Below are positions 1 to 7,218 of a DNA stretch of 45,508 nt, piece by piece. The translations under genes and the position numbers were made by a program. How positions within the stretch are numbered: the first letter of the stretch is position 1; every line of letters begins with the position of its first letter. This DNA is from DTU036 sp964346475. GTDB taxonomy: Bacteria; Bacillota; Clostridia; Peptostreptococcales; Acidaminobacteraceae. The stretch lies in NCBI GenBank assembly GCA_964346475.1, contig CAYFUM010000009.1, positions 1 through 45,508 on the forward strand, written 5' to 3'. Under the pieces are notes generated by a model. It was not told the origin of the DNA. It saw only the letters and a program-made list of their open reading frames with translations, and ran no database searches.

Positions 1-8
1 TAGTCCGG

Positions 9-1610
9 TTATTTATTTTCAAAGGGGAGGATATCCTCGGCCCTCGCACCTATAAATATTTGTTTTGCATCGAAGTAGTTTACATAGCCGGCTCTGGAGC
101 CCGTGGGCTTACTAACTCTGGAAATTCTGGTGTAATCAACAATCACCTTCTCCCCCTGGGCCTTGGAGTAGTAGCTGGCCAGCATGGCGCCAAAGTTCAG
201 TGCCTCCTGACTAGCTTTTTCAAGGTTTTCATGGAGAATAACATGGCTTCCGGGCAGGTCCTTTGTATGGAACCATACAAAATTAGAGTTTTTAACCCTC
301 CTTCTTATCTCGTCGTTTTGTCTATTGTTTTTACCTACTTCATAGTGGAGGCCCAGATAGTTGAAGCTCCTTGCTTTAGAAGGTGCTAGACTGGGTCTTT
401 TGCTTTTTTGAATGAGCCTTAGCTTTTCCAACTCCTGATAGATTTCCTCCATATCTGAGCTTGTCTCCACCTGGTTAAGATTGTAGAGAACCTGTTCCAA
501 GCTAAATCTTTCACTATTAGCAAGGGTTAACTGTTTTTCCAATGCTGGTCTAGCTCGATTTAATTTCTCGTAGTTTTTGTAAAAATTCTTAGCATTATCC
601 AGAGGACTCTTCTTATCGTCTAGAACCAGGGTTATGGGTTTATCTTCATAATAATTTATTAGCTCAACTTCACTAAGTTTATTTGGTAGGGAGTGGAGGT
701 TGGCTAATAAAAGCTCTCCCCAGAGTTTAAACTTGTCTGCCTTTTCTGTATCAGCTATACCCTTGTTTAGTTTGTCTATCTTATCCTCTATAAGCTCTAG
801 ACGATTGTCCAGGATTTTTCTAACCCTTCCTATCCTTTTGTTTTTATTAGGGCTAGAGGAATAAAAAACTTCCAGCATTTCAGAAGGGCTAGGGTAGACT
901 AGGCTTCTATGATTTGAATTGTTAAATTTATGGAAATCTTTAAATTCTCCATTTTTATCCAGAAAAATCCTATAGTCAGTGGATTTTTCTATCCAGCTAT
1001 CTATTTGGCCAACCCTTTCCTCAAGAATACTCACGGGAAGTAGCTTAATAAGCCCCTTGTAAAAGCCCCTGTAATCCAAGAGTTCAGAGGAGGGTGCCAT
1101 GGAATTTTTAGGATCCTTCTTATCGCTTTTTAGAGGGGTAAAGGTCCAGTCCTTTCTAACAATATGATCTGTTTTTGCATCAAAGGGAGTAGATTTATAG
1201 GCATAGAGAATCTTGTCATCCTCAGTAGTGATAAGGCTATTACTATGACGCCCCATAAACTCAATATAGAGACGATAGACTACACTATCGTAGGTTGGGG
1301 TCCTTCCCTGAAATTCTAAATAGATGGTACGTTCCTTTTCAACCTGCCCAAGGCCTAGAAGTTTTGCACCTTCTAAGGTTTTTCTTAAGGCGATTAGAAA
1401 AGGTTGGGGTAAATCTTGGGTTTGGGCCTTGCTCTTTAGGATGCGGGTATGGCTTTTTTGAGGGGATAAATCTATTAATAAAAAAGCTGAACTTTTAAAT
1501 TTCAAAAGGAATGAGCTCTGGTTTACGGACCAAATTTTTTGTACTCTTAAACTTACCAACTTCTCTTCTATTTCTCTAACTAGACTAGAGATCATATAGT
1601 GATCAAGCAT
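9..1610 (-). CDS. rqcH: Ribosome quality control factor RqcH (NFACT family)
   Basis: This protein of 533 residues has the full NFACT layout. RqcH homologues bind obstructed 50S subunits carrying peptidyl-tRNA and recruit alanyl-tRNA to add C-terminal alanine tails. Earlier annotations call it a fibronectin-binding protein (FbpA). The sequence shows an N-terminal NFACT-N domain with the family signature EFMGRHSN at residues 117-124. A charged helical, probably coiled-coil middle lies around residues 265-400. A C-terminal NFACT-R domain (from about 405) contains GKNNRQNDEI, a W-FHTKDLPGSHV stretch and VDYT...VSKPTGSRAGYV. The length is close to other Firmicutes members. The ATG at 1608-1610 is preceded on the minus strand by a GGGAGG ribosome binding site. 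It is transcribed divergently from the gene at 1787 and stands alone here. Family assignment is very secure; the alanine-tailing role is from family knowledge. Confidence 0.93.
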   Translation of the reverse strand: MLDHYMISSLVREIEEKLVSLRVQKIWSVNQSSFLLKFKSSAFLLIDLSPQKSHTRILKSKAQTQDLPQPFLIALRKTLEGAKLLGLGQVEKERTIYLEFQGRTPTYDSVVYRLYIEFMGRHSNSLITTEDDKILYAYKSTPFDAKTDHIVRKDWTFTPLKSDKKDPKNSMAPSSELLDYRGFYKGLIKLLPVSILEERVGQIDSWIEKSTDYRIFLDKNGEFKDFHKFNNSNHRSLVYPSPSEMLEVFYSSSPNKNKRIGRVRKILDNRLELIEDKIDKLNKGIADTEKADKFKLWGELLLANLHSLPNKLSEVELINYYEDKPITLVLDDKKSPLDNAKNFYKNYEKLNRARPALEKQLTLANSERFSLEQVLYNLNQVETSSDMEEIYQELEKLRLIQKSKRPSLAPSKARSFNYLGLHYEVGKNNRQNDEIRRRVKNSNFVWFHTKDLPGSHVILHENLEKASQEALNFGAMLASYYSKAQGEKVIVDYTRISRVSKPTGSRAGYVNYFDAKQIFIGARAEDILPFENK

Positions 1611-1637
1611 TTTTACCTCCCAGTGTTAACATTTCAG

Positions 1638-1646
1638 ATTATACCA
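1638..1646 (-). promoter_or_regulatory. Extended -10 promoter for rqcH
   Basis: On the minus strand the sequence TGGTATAAT is an exact extended -10 element (TGnTATAAT) about 30 bases before the rqcH start. I see no good -35 hexamer at the matching distance, which is usual for extended -10 promoters. Confidence 0.55.
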
Positions 1647-1724
1647 CAGAGGAATATACTGTTTTTTATAAGTAGAAAATTTTGAAGAGGAATAGTTATA
1701 ACTTAAGGAATTAATACTAAAAAT

Positions 1725-1753
1725 TTGACATTTTAGTCTAATAAGCATAGAAT
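1725..1753 (+). promoter_or_regulatory. Sigma-A promoter of the DUF-cstA-selenoprotein unit
   Basis: A perfect -35 TTGACA (1725-1730), a 17-base spacer and a -10 TAGAAT (1748-1753) lie just upstream of the start at 1787. It is the only strong promoter before the terminator at 4192-4219, so it probably drives the whole three-gene unit. Confidence 0.75.
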
Positions 1754-1786
1754 TAATTTGTAGAAATTACTTGATTGGGAGTAGTT

Positions 1787-2281
1787 ATGAGTTTTAATAT
1801 ATATTTAGATCATTTAAAAGAAAAATTACAGAGTAGCTATGACGTTTTTGAAGAAAGCTGTCTTGATAATATAAATTTTCAACTTCATGCCAGATATTTT
1901 TTAAGAACTGAAAGATATATAGCCAGTAAAAAGGCGGTTGTTTTTGGGATAGAGAATAATGATTACATTTTCGTCAAGCACCTGCCTCAATTAAATCAAG
2001 AGGACTTAAACTTCTATTTGACTTGGATTGATAGAAATCTGGAAGTTATTGTAAAACCCCACAGTGAACACATGTCTTCAACGCTAACCCTGGGTCTTAT
2101 ACTTGATGATGAGGTTAATGAGGAGCTGGTAGAGTCAATTATTAAGGCAAAAATACATAGAAGTTATGCCTGGGGCTTTAAAGGCTGGGCAGATTTGAGA
2201 TTAGTTGTTTATAGCCTTAGGGATGGAGCAATTTTCACAAATAAAAAGGGAAGGGAGGTTAAAGGGCTGTTTTCCCATTAA
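1787..2281 (+). CDS. Conserved clostridial protein of unknown function
   Basis: A soluble protein of 164 residues with no signal peptide or membrane segment. It looks like a small alpha/beta protein seen widely in Clostridia (from memory, the DUF8052 family; not checked). Conserved-looking stretches are KKAVVFGIENNDYIFVKH near residues 45-65, KPHSEHMSSTLTLG near 90-103, and a C-terminal FKGWADLRLVVYSL...TNKKGREV. I chose the ATG at 1787 rather than the upstream TTG at 1775 because GGGAG at 1777-1781 is correctly spaced from 1787. It is first in the unit with cstA, 29 bases upstream of the cstA start, behind a strong sigma-A promoter. I do not recognise a function. Cotranscription with cstA is inferred from spacing and lack of a terminator. 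Confidence 0.8.
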   Translation: MSFNIYLDHLKEKLQSSYDVFEESCLDNINFQLHARYFLRTERYIASKKAVVFGIENNDYIFVKHLPQLNQEDLNFYLTWIDRNLEVIVKPHSEHMSSTLTLGLILDDEVNEELVESIIKAKIHRSYAWGFKGWADLRLVVYSLRDGAIFTNKKGREVKGLFSH

Positions 2282-2310
2282 GGTTTAAATAAAATTCTAG
2301 GAGGAAAAAA

Positions 2311-3906
2311 ATGAATGCGTTTTGGCTCGTAATTGTTAGTATTATTTTATTTATTATAGCCTATGTTAGCTATGGACGCTGGCTTACAGAACAATGGGGT
2401 GTTGATATAAATAAAATAACCCCAGCCCATGAGTTGGAAGATGGCATTGACTTTATACCAACTAAGCCAGCAGTACTTCTGGGCCACCACTTTTCATCTA
2501 TTGCTGGGGCTGGACCCATTAACGGGCCTATTCAGGCTGCAATATTTGGATGGGTACCTGTTTTACTTTGGATAATTGTTGGCAGTATATTTTTTGGTGG
2601 TGTCCATGACTATGGCTCCCTTGTGGCCTCCATTAGGCATAAGGGTAGGAGTATTGGTGAAGTAATTGGTATTAATATGGGTCATAATGGAAAGCTTTTA
2701 TTCTCTGCTTTTGCTTGGTTAACCCTGATCTTGGTAGTTGCTGCCTTTACTAATATCGTGGCTTCTACCTTTGCCACAGTACCAGAAGCAGCCTCAGCAT
2801 CAATGATGTTTATAGTTTTAGCTGTTGCCTTTGGTTATCTAGTATATCGGAAGGGTGTTTCACTTGGACTAGGTACTGTAGTTGGCGTTGCCCTGCTATT
2901 TTTCTGTGTCTATCTGGGTAGAGTATTCCCACTGGTATTATCACTGGAGACCTGGATCGTTATCCTCATGGTTTACATATTTATAGCATCAATTGCACCT
3001 GTGTGGATTTTGCTCCAGCCTAGGGATTACCTGAATTCTTTCCTACTGTATGCCATGATGGCAGGATCAGTGGTGGGCATAATTATTTATAGACCCTCCA
3101 TCCAGCTGCCAGCTATTACTGGTTTTAATGTAGGTGGCTCCTGGATGTTCCCCATGCTCTTTGTCACTGTAGCCTGTGGGGCCATATCGGGCTTCCATTC
3201 CTTGGTAGGTTCAGGAACTACATCCAAGCAGCTAGACACTGAACATGACGCAAAACTTATCGGTTATGGTGGTATGCTTATTGAGGGAGTTTTAGCTGTG
3301 GTTGCTCTAATAACTGCAGCCTATATAAGTCAGGGAGAACTTACAGAATTACTCAAGGGCAGTCCGGTTAATGTATTCTCTACTGGTGTAGGTGTATTTA
3401 TGGCCAAATTTGGTGTTCCCTTTGAAGTAGGAAAGTCCTTTGTTGCGCTAGCTGTATCTGCCTTTGCACTTACAAGCCTAGACACAGCAACCAGGCTCAA
3501 CAGGTTTATCTTCCAGGAGTTCTTCTATAAAGAGGGCGCTGAAAAACAGTCAATTCTCACCAATATGTATGTTTCTACCGGCATTACAGTCTTGATTGGT
3601 GGCTACCTGGCTCTAGGTGGATTTGCAAAAATCTGGCCTATCTTCGGTTCAGCCAACCAGCTTCTTGCAGCCCTTTCTCTTTTAGCCATAGCTGTTTGGC
3701 TAAAAAACACAGGCAAGAATTACAAAATGCTGGTTATACCCATGGTCTTTATGTTAGTAGTAACCCTTTTTGCCCTGGTCTTCTTGATTAAAGCAAATCT
3801 AGCTGCGGGTAATATGATCCTAGTTGTCTTCCCCGCTCTACTCTTTGTCCTGGCTATAGTCCTGGCTATTCAGGGCTATAAGATAGTCTTTGCTAAGGAA
3901 GAATAG
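2311..3906 (+). CDS. cstA: Carbon starvation protein A (CstA family transporter)
   Basis: A polytopic membrane protein of 531 residues. CstA proteins import peptides and/or pyruvate in other bacteria; the substrate here cannot be told from sequence. The N-terminal half matches the CstA core: a first membrane helix with YGRWL, then DFIPTKPAVLLGHHFSSIAGAGPINGP (about 48-74), FGGVHDYGSL (about 94-103), and a long series of hydrophobic helices. PVWILLQPRDYLNSF and SGFHSLVGSGTTSKQ are further family signatures. It is shorter than the roughly 700-residue E. coli CstA and similar to the shorter Firmicutes forms. The ATG follows AGGAGG with good spacing. Its TAG stop shares one base with the GTG start of the selenoprotein gene downstream, so the two are probably translationally coupled. 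Confidence 0.93.
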   Translation: MNAFWLVIVSIILFIIAYVSYGRWLTEQWGVDINKITPAHELEDGIDFIPTKPAVLLGHHFSSIAGAGPINGPIQAAIFGWVPVLLWIIVGSIFFGGVHDYGSLVASIRHKGRSIGEVIGINMGHNGKLLFSAFAWLTLILVVAAFTNIVASTFATVPEAASASMMFIVLAVAFGYLVYRKGVSLGLGTVVGVALLFFCVYLGRVFPLVLSLETWIVILMVYIFIASIAPVWILLQPRDYLNSFLLYAMMAGSVVGIIIYRPSIQLPAITGFNVGGSWMFPMLFVTVACGAISGFHSLVGSGTTSKQLDTEHDAKLIGYGGMLIEGVLAVVALITAAYISQGELTELLKGSPVNVFSTGVGVFMAKFGVPFEVGKSFVALAVSAFALTSLDTATRLNRFIFQEFFYKEGAEKQSILTNMYVSTGITVLIGGYLALGGFAKIWPIFGSANQLLAALSLLAIAVWLKNTGKNYKMLVIPMVFMLVVTLFALVFLIKANLAAGNMILVVFPALLFVLAIVLAIQGYKIVFAKEE

Positions 3907-4193
3907 TGGAATTAATCCTTGATGAAGGGGCAAAGAAATTTTTAGCAAAAAGACAGGGTGTAAAGGAAATTACCATTTCGGTCTTTGAAGCCTGCAACTC
4001 CTGAGTTCCCTTAAGAGAATCGGTGATTACTCTTAAGAAACCCAGTGACAAAGGGGATTATGAGACCCTAGTTCTAGATGGAATAAAATACTATATCGAT
4101 CTAGTAATATGGGAGCGCAATGAAAAGCTCCATATAACAAGTAAGGGTTTTTTAGGTGTAAGGTATTTAGAACTAGATAAGGCAAATATTTAG
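3906..4193 (+). CDS. Small selenoprotein, in-frame UGA codon 33 (HesB-like / CC-Se motif type)
   Basis: Reading from the GTG at 3906 gives an open frame of 95 residues, interrupted only by TGA at 4002-4004 and ending at TAG 4191-4193. Both sides of the TGA read as one plausible protein: a short N-terminal helix, a strand ending in FEAC-N-S-U, then VPLRESVITLKKP, LVLDGIKYYIDL and FLGVRYLELD. The C-x-x-U motif (Cys30, Sec33) and the VDG-IKYYV-like segment resemble the small HesB-like/CC-Se motif selenoprotein family, recalled from memory. A SECIS-like hairpin starts 5 bases after the UGA. AAGGAAG at 3895-3901 serves as ribosome binding site, and the start overlaps the cstA stop by one base. A terminator follows at once. 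The function is unknown; a thiol/selenol redox role is inferred. The alternative is a Cys-codon mutation or sequencing error, but the hairpin argues against that. Confidence 0.85.
4010..4037 (+). promoter_or_regulatory. Bacterial SECIS element
   Basis: Directly after the UGA (4002-4004) lies an almost perfect hairpin. CTTAAGAG (4010-4017) pairs with CTCTTAAG (4030-4037), and AATC (4018-4021) pairs with GATT (4025-4028). A single A is bulged at 4029, and the apical loop is GGT (4022-4024). A G at the start of a small loop about 17 bases after the UGA is what the bacterial SECIS consensus requires for SelB binding. The hairpin lies inside the coding frame and encodes residues 35-44. Confidence 0.8.
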
Positions 4194-4219
4194 GGGATCC
4201 AGGATCCCCTATTTTTTAT
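4192..4219 (+). terminator. Rho-independent terminator after the selenoprotein gene
   Basis: AGGGGATCC (4192-4200) and GGATCCCCT (4202-4210) form a perfect inverted repeat, followed by ATTTTTTAT. The stem begins within the TAG stop codon of the selenoprotein gene, so it ends that transcript. Confidence 0.88.
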
Positions 4220-4308
4220 GAAGCAGAGTTATATTGTAAAGTTAATAATAATTAGCGATTAATGTTTATAGATTCACGTTAAAACTAAAAATTATTTAGT
4301 CTGATAAG

Positions 4309-4338
4309 TTGTTGCAAAGTAGTGATAAAAATTATAAA
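4309..4338 (+). promoter_or_regulatory. Possible promoter of the gcv-fol operon
   Basis: TTGTTG (4309-4314), an 18-base spacer and TATAAA (4333-4338) sit about 40 bases before gcvT. An overlapping TTGCAA (4312-4317) is an alternative -35. The match is weak, but some promoter must lie in 4220-4377 because a strong terminator precedes it. I looked for a glycine riboswitch in this stretch and saw none. Confidence 0.35.
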
Positions 4339-4377
4339 AAGGGTATAGGATAAGAAGTAAGATAAAAGGAGGTAGGG

Positions 4378-5478
4378 ATGAGTTTAAAACGTACACCATT
4401 GTACAACAAACACAAAGAAGCCGGTGCAGACATAGTTGAGTTTTTTGGTTGGGAGATGCCCATGACCTATACAAAGCTAGTCGAAGAGCACCTGGCTGTA
4501 CGTAATGCTGCAGGACTTTTTGATGTCTCTCACATGGGGGAAATCTATGTAGAGGGTAAGGACAGCGCCGCTTTTATGAAAAAGATGTTTTCAAACAATT
4601 TGGAAAAACTAGCTGATGGGGCAATAGCCTATGGCTTTTTTCTAAATGATAAGGGCGGAGTAGTTGATGACTTACTAGTATATAAGAGAAACGAAGAGTC
4701 CTATTTATGTGTAGTAAATGCTTCAAACACTGACAAGGATGACGCCTGGCTGAGAGCCCATGAAGAAGGCTTTGATGTTACCATTGACAATCGCAGTGAT
4801 GACATAGCCGAGGTCGCTATCCAGGGACCTAAGGCTCAGGAAATTCTCCAAAAGCTGACAGATTTTGATCTTAACACACTACCCTTTTTCCATTTTAAAG
4901 AGGACGTTGTGGTTGCAGGAATATCTTGTCTTATTTCAAGAACTGGCTATACTGGAGAGGATGGATTTGAAATTTATTTTGGCAACGATGATGCTGAAAA
5001 AATTTGGGATGCTCTATTTGAAGCGGGAGAGGGCGTTTTACTACCAGTAGCGCTGGGTTGTAGAGACACACTAAGATTTGAAGCAGCCTTACCTTTGTAT
5101 GGCAATGAACTAGGAGACGATGTCTCTCCTCTAGAGGTGGGTTTTGGAATGTTTGTCGACAAGGAAGGCTCCTTTATCGGTAGCGATGTAATGAGGGCCC
5201 AAAGAGATGGTGATCTAAATAGAAAACTAGTCGGCATTGAGCTTCTAGACAAGGGTATTGCTCGTCATGGCTATCCAGTTTATGATCTTGAGGATAGAGA
5301 GATTGGCTTTGTTACAACGGGTTATAAGTCTCCTAGCTTAAACAAGGTCATAGCCAATGTTCTAATAGAAAAGGATGGCCCATCAATTGGAGATGAGCTT
5401 TATGTAGGAATCAGAAACAAAAAGGCAAAAGCCAAGGTAATCAACAAACGTTATTTACAAAAAAATACAAAAAAATAA
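4378..5478 (+). CDS. gcvT: Glycine cleavage system T protein (aminomethyltransferase)
   Basis: GcvT transfers the one-carbon unit from the aminomethyl-lipoyl arm of GcvH to tetrahydrofolate, giving 5,10-methylene-THF and ammonia. The protein has 366 residues, the usual length. It begins with RTPLYNKHKEAGA and has FDVSHMGE (48-55) and GGVVDDLLVY (93-102), where the catalytic Asp of this family lies. RTGYTGEDGFEIYF and a C-terminal FVTTGYKSPSL segment complete the THF-binding fold. The ATG follows AAAGGAGGTAGGG. It is the first gene of a 9-kb operon and is followed by gcvH after a short gap. A dihydrolipoamide dehydrogenase gene (gcvL) is not in this window. Confidence 0.97.
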   Translation: MSLKRTPLYNKHKEAGADIVEFFGWEMPMTYTKLVEEHLAVRNAAGLFDVSHMGEIYVEGKDSAAFMKKMFSNNLEKLADGAIAYGFFLNDKGGVVDDLLVYKRNEESYLCVVNASNTDKDDAWLRAHEEGFDVTIDNRSDDIAEVAIQGPKAQEILQKLTDFDLNTLPFFHFKEDVVVAGISCLISRTGYTGEDGFEIYFGNDDAEKIWDALFEAGEGVLLPVALGCRDTLRFEAALPLYGNELGDDVSPLEVGFGMFVDKEGSFIGSDVMRAQRDGDLNRKLVGIELLDKGIARHGYPVYDLEDREIGFVTTGYKSPSLNKVIANVLIEKDGPSIGDELYVGIRNKKAKAKVINKRYLQKNTKK

Positions 5479-5500
5479 AGGAATAATGGAGGAAAAAAAG

Positions 5501-5875
5501 ATGTCAAATTTATATTTTACTGAGGATCATGAGTGGGTTCGTGTTGAAGGAGACAAGGCCTATATAGGAATTTCTGACTATGCCCAGGACCAACTAGGGG
5601 ATATAGTCTATGTTGAGCTTCCCGACCTTGACGAAGAAGTTTCCCAGGGAGACAGCGTTGGGGTAGTAGAATCTGTAAAGAGCGCATCGGATGTTTTCAC
5701 ACCAGTATCTGGTACCATTGTTGAAGTTAATGAGGACCTAGAGGACTCACCTGAGCTAATTAACGAAGATGCCATGGCTAACTGGATTGTAGCCCTAGAG
5801 CTCAGTGCTAAGGAAGAACTGGATGCTCTAATGGATGAAGAAGACTATAAGGCATTTTTAGGAGAGGAAGCTTAA
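5501..5875 (+). CDS. gcvH: Glycine cleavage system H protein
   Basis: GcvH is the lipoylated shuttle that carries the aminomethyl group between the P, T and L proteins. The protein has 124 residues and starts with the typical MSNLYFTEDHEWVR. The lipoyl-accepting lysine is Lys60 in GVVESVKSASD. I chose the ATG at 5501 and not the one at 5486. The bases GGAGG at 5488-5492 are the ribosome binding site for 5501 and would be coding otherwise, and the family starts close to this point. The stop codon overlaps the gcvPA start by one base (TAATG), which implies translational coupling. Confidence 0.96.
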   Translation: MSNLYFTEDHEWVRVEGDKAYIGISDYAQDQLGDIVYVELPDLDEEVSQGDSVGVVESVKSASDVFTPVSGTIVEVNEDLEDSPELINEDAMANWIVALELSAKEELDALMDEEDYKAFLGEEA

Positions 5876-7218
5876 TGCATCGTTATATACCAAATAATGG
5901 TGCCCCCTTGGAGGAAATGCTTAAAGCAGTGGGCATTTCCTCTATGGATGACCTTTTTAAGGACATCCCCCAGGAGCTCCAATTTAAAGGGGACTTAAAT
6001 ATCCCAGGGGCACTTTCCGAGATGGAACTTCTGGAAAAAGCCACGAAACTTTCAAAGATAAATAAGTCTACCAATGACCTCACATGCTTTCTAGGAGCAG
6101 GTGTCTATGACCACTTTGTACCACTGGTTATTGATCATATTATATCTAGAAGTGAGTTTTACACCTCCTATACTCCCTACCAGGCAGAGTTATCCCAGGG
6201 CACTCTACAGGCAATATTTGAGTATCAAAGCCTTATAACCCAGCTTACAGGTATGGAGGTTAGTAACGCTTCTATGTACGATGGTTCCAACGCTGCCATC
6301 GAAGCCGCTTTCTTGTCTCTGGCTTCCAAGAGAAAAAGCGATACCCTTTTTGTAAGTCAAGGTCTCCATCCAGAGGTTATGCAGGTCATAAAGAGTTATT
6401 CTCATTTTAGGGATATCAAGATCAAGGAGATTCCCCTAGACAGTAGTGGAAAAACAGACCTTAACAAAGCAAGAGAAATGATGGATGCTGGTGTGGCCAG
6501 TATTATGATTCAAAACCCCAACTTCTATGGTGTCATTGAAGATGTCCAGGCAGTGGTGGAATTTTCCAAGGAAAATAAGATAATGAGTATTGACTATGTC
6601 GATCCAATTTCTCTAGGCGTTCTTGAAGCGCCAGGAAACCTGGGAGTAGATATAGTTGTTGCCGATGGACAATCCCTAGGAAATGGCCTAAATTACGGTG
6701 GCCCCTATCTAGGAATCATGGCCATGCGCAAAAAGGATGTTAGAAAGATGCCGGGTCGTGTAGCTGGTCTTACAAAGGATGCCGATGGTAAAAGGGCCTT
6801 TGTTCTAACGCTACAGGCCAGAGAGCAGCATATTAGACGCTTTAAGGCGACATCCAACATTTGTTCTAACCAGTCTTTAAACATGCTGGTTGCTTCAATT
6901 TACCTCAATACCATGGGTAAGCAAGGACTTCGTGAAGTAGCTGTTCAAAGTGCCTCCAAGGCGGCCTATCTAAAGAAGAGCCTGCTGGATACAGGACACT
7001 TTGAAGAGGTCTATCCTGGTAAGAATTTCAAGGAGTTTGCCCTGAGCTATAAAGGTGATGTTGACGCCCTCCTAAAGGGACTAGAAGAAGAGGGTTTCCT
7101 TGGAGGACTAAATTTAGAAAGATTTGGTCGTAAGGGACAACTTCTTATCGCAGTTACAGAAAAACGTAGCAAGGCAGAGATGGACGCCTATGTTGATGCA
7201 GTAAGGAGGCTATCATAA
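5875..7218 (+). CDS. gcvPA: Glycine dehydrogenase (decarboxylating) subunit 1
   Basis: This is the N-terminal half of the P protein, as found in organisms with a split GcvP such as Bacillus, Clostridia and archaea. With GcvPB it forms the PLP enzyme that decarboxylates glycine and loads the aminomethyl group on GcvH. The protein has 447 residues. It opens with RYIPNN...MLKAVGISSMDDLF, followed by FLGAGVYDHFVP and YTPYQAELSQGTLQ, then an aminotransferase-like fold (MYDGSNAAIEAAFL). The region TSNICSNQSL is also typical. It lacks the PLP lysine, as expected, since that residue is in GcvPB. It overlaps both neighbours by one base. Confidence 0.97.
   Translation: MHRYIPNNGAPLEEMLKAVGISSMDDLFKDIPQELQFKGDLNIPGALSEMELLEKATKLSKINKSTNDLTCFLGAGVYDHFVPLVIDHIISRSEFYTSYTPYQAELSQGTLQAIFEYQSLITQLTGMEVSNASMYDGSNAAIEAAFLSLASKRKSDTLFVSQGLHPEVMQVIKSYSHFRDIKIKEIPLDSSGKTDLNKAREMMDAGVASIMIQNPNFYGVIEDVQAVVEFSKENKIMSIDYVDPISLGVLEAPGNLGVDIVVADGQSLGNGLNYGGPYLGIMAMRKKDVRKMPGRVAGLTKDADGKRAFVLTLQAREQHIRRFKATSNICSNQSLNMLVASIYLNTMGKQGLREVAVQSASKAAYLKKSLLDTGHFEEVYPGKNFKEFALSYKGDVDALLKGLEEEGFLGGLNLERFGRKGQLLIAVTEKRSKAEMDAYVDAVRRLS

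Noticed and set aside
3906..4004. Truncated pseudogene interpretation of the ORF ending at the TGA
   Set aside because: The frame continues for 62 sense codons with protein-like sequence, and a SECIS-type hairpin follows the TGA directly.
4220..4377. Glycine riboswitch in front of gcvT
   Set aside because: I looked for the conserved aptamer features and found none; the stretch is AT-rich and has no evident paired aptamers.
4974..5252. Antisense ORF of 92 residues inside gcvT
   Set aside because: Serine-rich shadow with no ribosome binding site, overlapping a secure gene.
5486..5500. gcvH starting at the ATG at 5486
   Set aside because: The bases after it (GGAGG) serve as ribosome binding site for 5501, and the family starts at MSN.
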